Source: Bacteroidota bacterium (GTDB taxonomy: Bacteria; Bacteroidota; Bacteroidia; JACCXN01). Taken from it: DNA of 64,000 nucleotides. The stretch lies in contig JACCXN010000056.1 in the NCBI GenBank assembly GCA_013696965.1, forward strand, positions 15,457-79,456. Reading direction: 5' to 3'. The translations under genes and the position numbers were made by a program. The notes under the pieces are model-generated. The model ran no database searches and was not told the DNA's origin. It saw only the letters and a list, made by a program, of their open reading frames with translations. Shown piece by piece: positions 1-9,339 of the stretch; position 1 is the stretch's first letter; each line of letters begins with the position of its first letter.

Positions 1-421
1 AAATCCCGCATATAGGGAAGTGTGCATGGGTACAACCGGTCATGCCGAAGTTATTCAGGTTGTATTTAATCCGGAAATTATATCCTACAAAGAATTACTG
101 GAGGTTTTTTGGAAAACACACGACCCAACTACCTTAAACAAACAAGGAGCAGATGTAGGTTCCCAATACCGATCAGCAATATTTTACCACGATGAAATGC
201 AAAAAAAGCTTGCAAGCCAATATAAAGAAGCCCTTGATAAGTCAGGAATTTTTGACAAACCAATTGTAACAGAAATTAGCCCGCTAATAAATTTTTACAA
301 AGCAGAGGAAACCCATCAGGATTACTATAGCAGAAACCCTAATCAGCCATACTGTTCAGTAGTAATAAATCCCAAACTCCAAAAATTAAGACAGGTATTT
401 CAGGATAAATTGAAAGAATAA
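1..421 (+). CDS. msrA: peptide-methionine (S)-S-oxide reductase MsrA, 3' part
   Basis: This is the C-terminal part of MsrA, which reduces methionine-S-sulfoxide in proteins and free methionine. The reading frame is open from base 2, so the gene begins before the window; the GTG at 20 lies inside the conserved region and is not the start. Visible family features are NPAYREVCMGTTGHAEV, in which YREVC and GHAEV match the substrate-pocket region, the FFxTHDPTTLNKQGADVGSQYRS-type block seen here as FWKTHDPTTLNKQ, and the C-terminal EETHQDYY segment. The catalytic Cys of the GCFW motif lies upstream of the window and cannot be checked. Identification is firm; only completeness is unknown. Confidence 0.95.
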   Translation, partial: NPAYREVCMGTTGHAEVIQVVFNPEIISYKELLEVFWKTHDPTTLNKQGADVGSQYRSAIFYHDEMQKKLASQYKEALDKSGIFDKPIVTEISPLINFYKAEETHQDYYSRNPNQPYCSVVINPKLQKLRQVFQDKLKE

Positions 422-891
422 ATCGTATTAAGGATATTTATCCCTGTTGGTTTTCCATAAATTACCGGTGTTTATAATTTAAAAACTATTATTGTAAGGC
501 AATACATATGAATTGCATGGAAAATTTATAAAAGTGTACTTTAATCCTTGTTCTTTTTAATGCAATCGACCTGCTTTAATTTAAGAATAAAGCTTTGGAT
601 TCTTCTACAAAGGCAGCATTGTTTTTTACTTTAAACCCAAAGTATTCTGCATGAAAAACTAGCCAAGTATAGTGTAATCCTTAAATTTATAAAATCATTA
701 AATGTCCTTTTACTTTTCGGTATGTAGCTTATTTAAGGAATCTTAATCGCAATTTAAAGTACAATCAGGAAGGATGAATTAAATTAGAAAATTATTTGAA
801 GATGGCTGGTTCTTTTGTTATTAACCCCAAAATTTTTAAGGAATCTTTAGTAAATTAATATACTTTTACTTTCTAATTTAAAAAATTAAAC
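422..891. other. intergenic, 470 bp, nothing recognised
   Basis: This AT-rich spacer lies between msrA and the SRPBCC gene. I see no conserved protein, tRNA or clear hairpin. The last 40 bases (TATACTTTTAC near 860) loosely resemble a -7 box but do not match TAnnTTTG. Confidence 0.5.
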
Positions 892-1917
892 ATGAAAGCA
901 CTTAAATACGTATTATTTTCAGTTATTGGAATTGTAGCAATTTTGTTAATAACAGGCTTGTTCTTATCCAAGGAAGCTCATTATGAACGATCCATTGTAA
1001 TAAATGCACCTTTGGAATTGATAAATAAACAGATCAGCAGTCTGGAAAACATGAATTCATGGTCTCCCTGGAATGAATATGACCCTCAAATGAAGATAAC
1101 TTATACGGGAAAAGATGGCCAGGTAGGTTCGGTGTTTCATTGGGAAGGGAATGAGGATGTTGGGAAAGGAAGTCAGGAAATTACCCTTATATCTGACACT
1201 AAAATTGAGACTAAGGTTATTTTTATTGAGCCTTGGAGCTCAGAAATGAAAGCCATATTTACATTGGAACCTGAAGCATCTGGAGTTAAGGTAACGTGGG
1301 CTTCGGATGGAACAAATCCTTATCCTTTTAATGTATTTTGTTTGTTTATGAATATGGATGAAATGATAGGAAAGGACTTTGAGAAAGGATTAAATAATTT
1401 GAAAGAAAAAGCAGAGAATTTAAATAAAGAGCAAAGGACATACAATGGCTATACTATCAAAGAAATAACTCTTGAGCCACGTGTTTATTTGGCTAAAAAA
1501 GGAAATATTTCTTTTGATAAAATTGAGGGTTTTTACTTAGAAAACCTTCCTGCAATTATGGAAAGCGTAAATAAAGCAGGAGTGGAGCTTTCAGGTGCTC
1601 CCTGTGGTTTGTTTTATCGTTGGGATACTGAAACTAATTCAGCAGAAATGGCCGCTGCAATGCCGGTAATTGAAAATGAAAAAATAAGTACGATAAAAAA
1701 GTTTGAGCGTATTGATGTAGGGGGAGGAAAAACATTACATATTGCTTTTTACGGATCCTATGAGAAAACAGAAGCAGCGCACAATGCAATGGATGAATAC
1801 ATGGTAGAAAAAGGACTCCATTTAAACGGAGAGGTTATAGAGGAATATGTTACAGACCCATCAACTGAGCCAGATCCATCAAAATGGTTGACAAATATTT
1901 ATTACGTTGTAAAGTAA
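892..1917 (+). CDS. membrane-anchored SRPBCC domain / GyrI-like effector-binding protein
   Basis: This 341-residue protein has an N-terminal membrane segment at about residues 5-27. A SRPBCC (polyketide cyclase/dehydrase, START-like) domain follows at about 32-175, with the typical WSPWNEYDPQMK and GSVFHWEG patterns. A GyrI-like small-molecule-binding domain (AraC effector-binding family) covers about 185-341 and ends in the usual DPSKWLTNIYYVVK-type strand. This two-domain layout is common in Bacteroidota. The ligand is unknown, and no DNA-binding domain is present, so it is not a transcription factor by itself. It stands alone and is followed by a good terminator. Family assignment is firm; function is not known. 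Confidence 0.85.
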   Translation: MKALKYVLFSVIGIVAILLITGLFLSKEAHYERSIVINAPLELINKQISSLENMNSWSPWNEYDPQMKITYTGKDGQVGSVFHWEGNEDVGKGSQEITLISDTKIETKVIFIEPWSSEMKAIFTLEPEASGVKVTWASDGTNPYPFNVFCLFMNMDEMIGKDFEKGLNNLKEKAENLNKEQRTYNGYTIKEITLEPRVYLAKKGNISFDKIEGFYLENLPAIMESVNKAGVELSGAPCGLFYRWDTETNSAEMAAAMPVIENEKISTIKKFERIDVGGGKTLHIAFYGSYEKTEAAHNAMDEYMVEKGLHLNGEVIEEYVTDPSTEPDPSKWLTNIYYVVK

Positions 1918-1935
1918 AATTTAATTTTTAATTTT

Positions 1936-1967
1936 TATCAAAGCTCCTTTTGGAGCTTTTTTTTTGA
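1936..1967 (+). terminator. rho-independent terminator
   Basis: An 8-bp stem AAAGCTCC/GGAGCTTT with a TTTT loop is followed by a run of T, 20 bp after the stop codon of the SRPBCC gene. Confidence 0.85.
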
Positions 1968-2081
1968 TTTGTAATTTTATTCATAAAAAAACAGGAATGA
2001 GGCTTTCGAATTGCTGATTTTTTTTAAATTTTTTTAGGGTAGGATTTAATAAACATTTAGCTATAAGGATAAAGTGCACTA

Positions 2082-3311
2082 TTACAAACGAAATTTAAAC
2101 AGTTGTACAAGCACTTGATGGTATTCTTTTTCTGTTTTCAGGTATTCATCAAAAGAATTGTTGTAATAGCTCAACTCAAGAAAATATTCAATGGTTGAGA
2201 TTTGGCCAAAAGCCAGGGCTTTGTTTAAAAGGTCAGTATTATTCAATGTTAAAAAAAAGGTTTGGTATTCCTTAAGTGTAATTTCCAGGTTCTTGTAATT
2301 TTCATACAGTTGTTTTATTTCGTGGTAATGCTCATTTCGATGCTCTTGTACTAGCAGTTCTTTAAAAATTAATCTTGCCTGCTGCGTTTTCACTGTGTTT
2401 TTGTTTTCCCAAATGGGTATTGTTATTCCAAAATGCACACCCTGGAATTTTTGACCTAAAATTCCCTGATAATGATACCCTGTTTCCATTTTTGGAAGTG
2501 CCAAAGCCTTACTTAATTCCAGCTGCTTTTGTCCAATAAGTTTTTCCAGTTCCAGGAATTTTCGTTTTGGGTCATTCTTCTCAATTTCATCCTCCAATTG
2601 TTCAAAGCCAGGAATAGGCGGTAACAATGGATAAAGAGTATCTGTAAATACAATTTGTTTTCCTCCATTAAGTGCGGTAAGTTTTTGATTTAGCTGGTTT
2701 ATGAAAGACAGGTTTTGCTGGAAATTTTTATTGATTTCAATACCTTGCAACTGAACTTTATTTACTTCTAAAACAGTACCATCCCCTTTTTTAAGCCTGG
2801 TTTTATAATAATTTAATAAATTCTCCGAATTTTCCTTTCGTTTGAGTAGCTCCAAATGAAGTTTATTCCGGTAAATCAATTCAATACAAATAGCTTTTGC
2901 TTCAAGCAAAACATTTTGTTGTGTTTCAATAAATTGAAATTCAGTATTTTGAATTTGAAGTTCAGATACTTTTTTTCTTTTTATATAAGCAGTAGGGAAA
3001 TCAAATGCCTGACTGATTGTAAAATCAGTTTGGTTTCCTGCTGTACTTGGTGACCCTATCATGTAATCATAATTAATATCTGGATTATAAAGGGATAATC
3101 CTGTTTTAAAATGAAGTTTTTCTGCATCCAGATATTGCCTGTTGGCTGCAATTGTAAGATTGTTTTCTGCAATATTATAAAGTAAAGTATCCATATTTGA
3201 TTGGGCTTCTGCCTTTATAGCATAAGTTAGGAGCGCAATTCCAAATAAAATCTTGAATTTTAAACTTCGAATATTTAGTGTGGAAAAAATGCTGAATTTT
3301 AAATAATGCAT
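2082..3311 (-). CDS. TolC-family outer membrane efflux protein (CusC/CzcC-like)
   Basis: This is the outer-membrane channel of the tripartite metal exporter encoded by this operon. The frame is open from 3380, but the ATG at 3311 is preferred. It lies 28 bp after the pump stop codon and gives a normal signal peptide with cleavage near AEA|QS. The longer start would overlap the pump gene by 41 bp. The mature part is predicted to be mostly helical, with Lys/Glu/Gln-rich heptads in two repeats, as in TolC/OEP proteins: about residues 60-235 and 250-405. At about 409 residues it has the usual length. It is last in the minus-strand order lipoprotein, adaptor, pump, channel. Confidence 0.85.
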   Translation of the reverse strand: MHYLKFSIFSTLNIRSLKFKILFGIALLTYAIKAEAQSNMDTLLYNIAENNLTIAANRQYLDAEKLHFKTGLSLYNPDINYDYMIGSPSTAGNQTDFTISQAFDFPTAYIKRKKVSELQIQNTEFQFIETQQNVLLEAKAICIELIYRNKLHLELLKRKENSENLLNYYKTRLKKGDGTVLEVNKVQLQGIEINKNFQQNLSFINQLNQKLTALNGGKQIVFTDTLYPLLPPIPGFEQLEDEIEKNDPKRKFLELEKLIGQKQLELSKALALPKMETGYHYQGILGQKFQGVHFGITIPIWENKNTVKTQQARLIFKELLVQEHRNEHYHEIKQLYENYKNLEITLKEYQTFFLTLNNTDLLNKALAFGQISTIEYFLELSYYNNSFDEYLKTEKEYHQVLVQLFKFRL

Positions 3312-3339
3312 AATAAATTTCTTTAAATCCTTAATTGAT

Positions 3340-6300
3340 TCAATGAATTGATGATTTAGACTGATTATTATTGTCAGCATTTACATTTGGGTTAACTAAA
3401 TAATAAATCACAGGAACAATAAAGAGGTTAAGCACGGTTGATGTGAGCAATCCTCCAATTATAACTTTTGCCATTGGGCTTTGAATTTCATTACCAGGCA
3501 AATCGCTGGCCAGGGCAAGGGGAATCAATGCTAGGCCGGCAGTTAGAGCTGTCATTAATATAGGGCTAAGCCTGTCTTTGGATCCTTGTATAATTGTGTC
3601 AAACAAATTAAAACCTTCTTCTCTTAAAGTTTTATAGTGTGAAACAAGTAAAATTCCATTTCGTGTAGCAATACCGAAAAGGGTAATAAAACCAATAATG
3701 GCTGGAATACTTAAAATTCCGCTTGTGAAAAAAATACTAAAAACTCCACCAATTAATGCAAGTGGAAGGTTTAGCAAAATGATGGATGCAATTTTGAGGT
3801 TTTTAAACTCCTGGTAGAGCAGGAGGAAAATTACGAGTAAGGAGAGTAATGAGGTTACAAATAAGGTATTTGAGGCCGCCTCCTCAGATTCAAACTGGCC
3901 TCCATATTCAATATGATAATCAGAAGGAAAAGTAACCTTATTGGAGATAATTTCTTTTATTTCCTCAACGGCCCCTTTTTGGTCCCGGCCAGTAACATTA
4001 GCAGATACAACAGTTTTACGCTGAACTTTTTCACGGTTAATGGTATTGGGACCAGAAGTACTTTCAATGTCTGCTATATAATGAAGGGGTATTTTAAAAG
4101 TTGAATTTTGACTATTTGAAGGCCCATATGCATCTATTAAAGTGTTTTTAATATTTTCAATTTTACCTCTGTTGGCATTATCAAAGCGAAGTATTAAATC
4201 AAAGGTTTTGTTCCCTTCATATATTTCAGCAACTTTTTCTCCGGCAAAAGCCACATCAACAAAAGTATTAAATGCACCAATAGTGATTCCATAATGATTT
4301 AATAATTCTCGTTTAGCCTTAATTTGCACTTGTGGAATTTCAATTTGTTGTTCAACACTCACATCAACAAGTCCCTCAATGTTTTGGATTTTATTTTTGA
4401 TTTCATTGGACAAAATAAAAAGTTGATGCAAGTCAGGTCCGAATATTTTAATGGCAATGTTTGCCCTTGTTCCAGACAACATATGGTCAATTCTATGACC
4501 AATTGGTTGTCCAATGGTAATATTTGTACCTGTTACTCCTGCAAGTTTTTCCCTGACCTCTTTCATGAATTCCTCACGGCTTCTTTTGTCAAGAACAAAA
4601 GGAGCATCAATTTCAGAAGAATTAACGCCCTGTGCATGTTCATCCAATTCAGCTCTTCCGGTTCTTCTTGTTGTAATTTGAATTTCAGGAACAGTGAGTA
4701 AAGCTTTTTCCACTTGTATGCCTATTTTATTGCTTTCTTCTAAAGAAATACCAGGTAAACTCACTGAACTTACCACAAGTGAACCTTCGTTAAATTCTGG
4801 AAGAAAACTCCTTCCTAATTGTGTTAAGGTAAAAAGAGCAATTAAGAATAAAACAAATGAAAATACAATTACTGTTTTCTTCACATGCATTATTTTAATA
4901 AGTGCCCAGGAATACAATTTTTGAAGCCTTTCTACCAGCCAACTTTCTTTATGGTGTTTTTTTAACATTTTATCATTTGTTAGTAGAAAGCTACAAAGTA
5001 CTGGAGTTAGTGTAATGGAAACAATCAATGAAGCAAACAGGGAAACAATAAAGGCAATGCCAAGAGGAGCCAAAAGTTTTCCTTCCATTCCCGAAAGAAA
5101 GAAAAGAGGAATAAATGCAACAATGATAATAAAAGTGGCATTGATAATGGATGTTCTGATTTCAACCGAAGCATCAAAAATAACCCTGAGTTTATTGCTT
5201 TGTTCCTTTACAGGCTTTAAAGCGTTCTCCTTAAGCCGCTTAAAAACATTTTCTACATCAATAATAGCATCATCTACCAATGCGCCAATAGCGATTGCCA
5301 TTCCTCCTAAACTCATTGTATTTATTGTAAAACCAAGCCATTGCAATGTTAAAATCGCAGTTATTAATGAAATGGGAATAGCTATTAATGAAATTACTGT
5401 TGTTCGCCAATTCATTAAAAAGATGAAAAGAATAAGCACCACAAAAATGCTCCCTTCCAATAGTGTTTTTTTTATATTGCTGATGGATGCGTTAATAAAA
5501 TCAGCTTGTCGGAATATTTTTGTATTTATTCTGACGTCTTTTGATAAATTATTTTGAATATCAGCAATAGCATTATCTATTTCTTCGGTTAGTTTCAGGG
5601 TATTAGTGCCAGGTTGCTTCATTACGGTCATTATCACAGCAGGATTGCCATTTAATGACCCATCACCAATTTTGATGGATGAACCAATTGTAACATTAGC
5701 AAGATCTTCAATTTTTACAGGTTTTCCATTCACCATTTTCACAACAGCTTTTCCAATTTCTTTTACATCATTTGTTCTCCCTATCCCTTTTACTATATAT
5801 TCATTATTATATTCATTCATAAATCCACCCGAAGAATTTCCATTGGTTTGTTTACTTGCAATTAATAATTCAGAGAGTGTAACTGAGTAAAAGTTCATTT
5901 TTTGAGGGGAGGCAAGAATTTGGTATTGCTTGTATTCACCACCAATTACAACAACTTGAGCAACACCACTTGTGGCTAATAACCTGGGCCTTATAACCCA
6001 ATCAGCAAGGGTTCGTAAATCCATTAAAGATGTGCTGTAGGCTGTTAAACTAATAAGCATAATTTCTCCCATTATTGAGGATTGAGGTGCCAAAACAGGG
6101 TTGCCAGCTCCCTGAGGAAGCCTTTGTGCTACAGTTGCAATTTTTTCATTTATTATTTGTCTTGCCTTAAAGATGTCTGTATTCCATTCAAATTCAACCC
6201 AAACAATTGAAATCCCTGCAGAAGATGAACTTCTAACCCTGCGTACATTTGTTCCTCCATTCACTGATGCTTCAATTGGAAAGCTAATTAGCTTTTCTAC

Positions 6301-6480
6301 TTCTTCCGGGGCCATTCCATGGGCTTCTGTTAAAACCACAACAGTAGGAGCAGTGAGATCAGGAAAAACATCAACTTCCATGCGTGAGGCCACGAATGAA
6401 CCGAATAGAATGAGAAGTACAGACCCTACAATTATCAGGAGGCGATTGCTTAATGAAAAGTTGATTATTTTATTGAGCAC
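3340..6480 (-). CDS. heavy-metal efflux RND permease, CusA/CzcA family
   Basis: This 1046-residue inner-membrane proton/metal antiporter is the pump of a tripartite exporter for Cu/Ag or Co/Zn/Cd-type cations. The N-terminal transmembrane helix is followed by the porter domain, with VFPDLTAPTVVV and the GPDLHQLFILSNEI-type repeat in the second half. TM4 carries GALVDDAIIDVEN at about residues 399-411, whose acidic residues (D403, D404, D408, E410) fit the proton-relay motif of HME-RND pumps. Full length with both halves intact. The sequence alone does not settle the metal. The His-rich lipoprotein and the His-ending adaptor in the same operon argue for soft or borderline metals. The gene starts 107 bp after the adaptor stop. 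Confidence 0.93.
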   Translation of the reverse strand: MLNKIINFSLSNRLLIIVGSVLLILFGSFVASRMEVDVFPDLTAPTVVVLTEAHGMAPEEVEKLISFPIEASVNGGTNVRRVRSSSSAGISIVWVEFEWNTDIFKARQIINEKIATVAQRLPQGAGNPVLAPQSSIMGEIMLISLTAYSTSLMDLRTLADWVIRPRLLATSGVAQVVVIGGEYKQYQILASPQKMNFYSVTLSELLIASKQTNGNSSGGFMNEYNNEYIVKGIGRTNDVKEIGKAVVKMVNGKPVKIEDLANVTIGSSIKIGDGSLNGNPAVIMTVMKQPGTNTLKLTEEIDNAIADIQNNLSKDVRINTKIFRQADFINASISNIKKTLLEGSIFVVLILFIFLMNWRTTVISLIAIPISLITAILTLQWLGFTINTMSLGGMAIAIGALVDDAIIDVENVFKRLKENALKPVKEQSNKLRVIFDASVEIRTSIINATFIIIVAFIPLFFLSGMEGKLLAPLGIAFIVSLFASLIVSITLTPVLCSFLLTNDKMLKKHHKESWLVERLQKLYSWALIKIMHVKKTVIVFSFVLFLIALFTLTQLGRSFLPEFNEGSLVVSSVSLPGISLEESNKIGIQVEKALLTVPEIQITTRRTGRAELDEHAQGVNSSEIDAPFVLDKRSREEFMKEVREKLAGVTGTNITIGQPIGHRIDHMLSGTRANIAIKIFGPDLHQLFILSNEIKNKIQNIEGLVDVSVEQQIEIPQVQIKAKRELLNHYGITIGAFNTFVDVAFAGEKVAEIYEGNKTFDLILRFDNANRGKIENIKNTLIDAYGPSNSQNSTFKIPLHYIADIESTSGPNTINREKVQRKTVVSANVTGRDQKGAVEEIKEIISNKVTFPSDYHIEYGGQFESEEAASNTLFVTSLLSLLVIFLLLYQEFKNLKIASIILLNLPLALIGGVFSIFFTSGILSIPAIIGFITLFGIATRNGILLVSHYKTLREEGFNLFDTIIQGSKDRLSPILMTALTAGLALIPLALASDLPGNEIQSPMAKVIIGGLLTSTVLNLFIVPVIYYLVNPNVNADNNNQSKSSIH

Positions 6481-6587
6481 TTATTTCTCTTTTTAATTAA
6501 TAATACTTTCAGAAGATTTAAAACTTGAATAAAATAGTTTAGAATTTCAATTGTTAATTTAAATCCTCAGCAATATTCAAAATTCCA

Positions 6588-8090
6588 TTAATGTTCGTGT
6601 CCATGTGCTGGTAAAGTGCCAGAGGCGGTGGATAACTTAATTTGATAAGCTCCCTTTGTTACTATCCTTTCTCCTTCATCAACACCACTTAAAACCTGAA
6701 CATTTAACCCATCACTTGCACCAATTTTTACTTCGCGTTTTTGAAAACTTTCCCCGGCAGTTTGCACATATACAAAAAAGTTTCCTTGCTCTTCAATTAA
6801 AGCGGAAATGGGAATTACCAATGCATTTGGAATGGGTAATGATTTCAGGTAAACCTCTACAACTGATCCAGGAATGAGAGATCCAGTGTTTTCAATTTCA
6901 AAAGTAATGGGAATGAATGGAGAATTGGCAGATGCGCTTTTTCCATAAGTAATAACTTTACCATTTAACTCCTGAGTGCTATAAATTGCTTCGTTTCCAG
7001 GTAATTTAAAATTGGCAGAATGAATGGATGGCAGTTTTTCAAAATATTTTTGTGAAATATTGGATTGAAGAATAAGCTTTTTATTTTTTGAAAGGGTTGC
7101 CAATGGTGTTCCCGCTTCAACGAATTGTCCTTCATTGACCAAAATATTTTTAACAAAACCATTAATAGGAGATGAAATCAATTGCCCTCCTGCGGAATAA
7201 TTTTTTGAAATTGTGTTAAATACAGTTTGCGCCTGGTCAAAATTAAGTTTGATGTTTAGAAAATCTTTTTCAGAAACGATTTTGTCCTCCACCAATTCCT
7301 TTGCACGTTCATAATCGGCCTTTGCTTTTTCGAAATTTATTTTTGCTTCCTTGTATTTTGCATCGATGTTTCCTTGAGCTAAGTCACCACCTGTAACGGT
7401 AAATAAATTTGTTCCTGCCATTACTTCTGAACCGATAATTGTATTATTTCCAGAAAACAAAACAATTCCACTGGCCTTTGCAGTAACAATCATTTCATCA
7501 CCAGGAGCAGCCAAAATTTCACCGCTGGTTTTAATAACCTCATTAAAAGTTTTCTTTTCTAAAGGTGTATTTGCAAATTCAACTTTCCATGCTTGTTCTT
7601 TTAAATATGGAATGTCATCTGCCGTTTCTTCTTTTGTTTGGGCTACTAATGCCGATTTTTCATCAGTAAATACCATCACATTTTCAATACTCACACGATC
7701 CGTAAAATTCGGGGTTTTAATATCGAAAATGAGTTTCCCTTTACCTGCTGTAGTAGGGGATAAACTTAAACGGAAAATCCCGGGAGAACTTGGTTTATTA
7801 ACCGTGTTTTTTATCCCCTTGTTATTTAAAATTAAACTAACAGTTATTTCTCCCTCCTTTAAAGGATAGAAGTTTTCACCCAATACTGTAATGTGTGCAG
7901 TAAAGTTGGAAATTGAATTTAAAACCAGGGGTTTAAACTCAACAAACAATTCTGTTTTGTCTGAATAAATTGTAAAAGAAAGAGGATCAAGGCCCTTTGT
8001 TCCTTGTTCATGAGCATTTTCATGGGAATTGTTATTACACCCTATCAAAATGCTTATTAAAAGGGTGAAAAATAGTATTTTACTTCTCAT
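6588..8090 (-). CDS. RND efflux periplasmic adaptor lipoprotein (CusB/CzcB-like)
   Basis: This 500-residue membrane-fusion protein should bridge the pump and the outer-membrane channel. The signal peptide ends in a lipobox, ILIGC (Cys18), so it is probably lipid-anchored. Residues about 35-145 form an extra N-terminal beta domain typical of Bacteroidota CusB-like proteins. Next come a barrel-sandwich/lipoyl half, a helical hairpin at about 240-295 rich in Lys/Glu/Ala, the second lipoyl half (GQLISSPINGFVKNILVNEGQ) and a beta-barrel/MP domain. The C-terminus ends AHGHEH, a likely metal-binding tail, and further His residues follow the lipobox. It is 17 bp downstream of the small His-rich lipoprotein gene, in the same direction. 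Confidence 0.9.
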   Translation of the reverse strand: MRSKILFFTLLISILIGCNNNSHENAHEQGTKGLDPLSFTIYSDKTELFVEFKPLVLNSISNFTAHITVLGENFYPLKEGEITVSLILNNKGIKNTVNKPSSPGIFRLSLSPTTAGKGKLIFDIKTPNFTDRVSIENVMVFTDEKSALVAQTKEETADDIPYLKEQAWKVEFANTPLEKKTFNEVIKTSGEILAAPGDEMIVTAKASGIVLFSGNNTIIGSEVMAGTNLFTVTGGDLAQGNIDAKYKEAKINFEKAKADYERAKELVEDKIVSEKDFLNIKLNFDQAQTVFNTISKNYSAGGQLISSPINGFVKNILVNEGQFVEAGTPLATLSKNKKLILQSNISQKYFEKLPSIHSANFKLPGNEAIYSTQELNGKVITYGKSASANSPFIPITFEIENTGSLIPGSVVEVYLKSLPIPNALVIPISALIEEQGNFFVYVQTAGESFQKREVKIGASDGLNVQVLSGVDEGERIVTKGAYQIKLSTASGTLPAHGHEH

Positions 8091-8107
8091 GATGTTACCT
8101 CAAATAG

Positions 8108-8338
8108 TTAATGCTCGTGTTTATGGCCTTCATCTTCATGATTGTGTTCATGGTCATGTTCTGAATTTTCAATACTGTCAACCGAAAACTCTTCCTGGTG
8201 GTGCTGGTCCTCATTATGGTGTTCATGCATTGTTCCGTCTTCATGCTGATGGTGTTTATGGTTGTGTTCTTCACTTTGATTGTTGTTGCATGAGCTTACA
8301 AAAGCAAGTACTGCGATGGATAGTAATATTCTTTTCAT
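8108..8338 (-). CDS. small His-rich lipoprotein, putative periplasmic metal-binding protein
   Basis: This 76-residue protein has a signal peptide and a lipobox FVSSC (Cys17). The mature part is almost only His, Glu, Asp, Gln and Asn. I count 17 His in about 59 mature residues, in patterns such as HNHKHHQH and HDHEHNHED. The composition and its position as first gene of an RND metal-efflux operon point to a metal buffer or donor for the exporter. No fold family is recognised. An antisense open frame of 134 codons across it is a shadow of the biased codons. The product being expressed is likely; its function is inference. Confidence 0.75.
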   Translation of the reverse strand: MKRILLSIAVLAFVSSCNNNQSEEHNHKHHQHEDGTMHEHHNEDQHHQEEFSVDSIENSEHDHEHNHEDEGHKHEH

Positions 8339-8414
8339 TACTTTATAATTTTTGGTTAAGAAATAGATTCAATATGTACTCTTACAATAGTTATATGGCA
8401 CAGGTTAGCCGATT

Positions 8415-8540
8415 TCAAAATGGAATTGTTTGAATTGTAAAAACGGGAGGAGCTCGTAATCCTGAAAAAAGGGCAGGAGGAGAGGCGTATTTTTTTTCAA
8501 CATCCCTGCAAATATAAATAAAAAATAACTGTATGCTACC
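8415..8540 (-). pseudogene. possible remnant of a small protein C-terminus upstream of the RND operon
   Basis: An open stretch of 41 codons without a start codon reads DVEKKYASPPALFSGLRAPP near its middle and ends with a TGA at 8415-8417. The Pro-Pro-rich end reminds me of the C-termini of small proteins that often precede such exporter genes in Bacteroidota (HYC_CC_PP type). The HYC and CC parts are not visible, and a promoter-like box lies within the segment. It may be a decayed gene or a chance frame. Confidence 0.25.
8509..8516 (-). promoter_or_regulatory. putative -7 promoter box for the metal-efflux operon
   Basis: TATATTTG on the minus strand matches the Bacteroidota -7 consensus TAnnTTTG and is followed by CA. 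It lies about 170 bp upstream of the His-rich lipoprotein start. No clear TTTG at the -33 position was found. Confidence 0.4.
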
Positions 8541-8634
8541 TTAAGGAGTTTGAAATAAGGAGAAGAACTATTGAACCCCATACAGCTCTAATTCCTTGCA
8601 TAAAAAAAGCAATTATCTTATAATATTACTGTTT

Positions 8635-9339
8635 CTAAATCTTTTTTTTATTCGATTTTTTTTGTTTTGTTTTTTCCTGCTTTATAAGCTTTTTAATTTT
8701 TTTTCCTCTGGTTCCCTGAAGCCTCGTTCTAAATTTTTCTCTTTCAATTATGGAAACAAAATCTTGCTCAAATGCTTTTTTCTCATCAATCTCAGGGTCA
8801 ATTTTAGGGATAGTTTTAAGTAAATCATATTTCATTGGTATAAATTGAACGTCCAATCCAAATTTATTGTTTACACTTTTAATAAAACTAGACTGGGGAA
8901 CATCAGTTGCAAGGGCTATTGTTTTGAATCCTTTATCCTGTGCTAGTTTATAGGAATAATAGAGATTTTCTGTACTATGTTCTGCTTTAGTTTCTATAAA
9001 TATATTGTTTTCAGGAATGCCTAATGCTTGTGCATATAAGGCCATTATTTTACTTTCTACATAGGGGCTGTAAACTGCGCTTCCCGAAAAAATTATATTT
9101 TTAACCATTCCCTGCTCATAGAGATAAATTCCCCAATAAACCCTTGCCTTTAAAGTTGCATTCCAACCGCCTTTGTTATAAGGAAAACCAGTTACAATAA
9201 CTGCATCGAAAGGGGCTTTTGCCAAGGCTTCTGTATAATATAGTTCAGGATCAGTATAGTATTTGGAATAAAATTTAGCACAACCTGTTATCATGCAAAT
9301 AAAAATTGCCAGGATTAAATAAAAAGGAAGTTTAATCAT
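8635..9339 (-). CDS. YdcF/ElyC-family (DUF218) lipoprotein
   Basis: This 234-residue protein has a signal peptide with lipobox MITGC (Cys20). The DUF218 domain covers about residues 45-190: FDAVIVTGFPYN, then RVYWGIYLYEQG, the FSGSAVYSPYVES segment with its conserved acidic residue, and ETKAEHSTENLYYSYKLA, where the ST.EN motif is diagnostic. Members such as SanA and ElyC act in envelope or peptidoglycan homeostasis, but their reaction is unsettled. The C-terminus is an unusual strongly basic tail of about 25 residues (GKKIKKLIKQEKTKQKKSNK). It is monocistronic, with a -7-like box just upstream. Confidence 0.85.
   Translation of the reverse strand: MIKLPFYLILAIFICMITGCAKFYSKYYTDPELYYTEALAKAPFDAVIVTGFPYNKGGWNATLKARVYWGIYLYEQGMVKNIIFSGSAVYSPYVESKIMALYAQALGIPENNIFIETKAEHSTENLYYSYKLAQDKGFKTIALATDVPQSSFIKSVNNKFGLDVQFIPMKYDLLKTIPKIDPEIDEKKAFEQDFVSIIEREKFRTRLQGTRGKKIKKLIKQEKTKQKKSNKKKI

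Noticed and set aside
3312-3380. Upstream start for the TolC-like gene at 3380
   Set aside because: It overlaps the pump gene by 41 bp and places an unlikely charged segment before the signal peptide.
5015-5557. 180-codon frame antisense to the RND pump
   Set aside because: Shadow of a well supported 1046-codon gene; no domain recognised.
8029-8433. 134-codon plus-strand frame with His-rich and Cys-rich translation
   Set aside because: It is the complement of the His-rich lipoprotein and adaptor start; the biased codons keep the opposite strand open.
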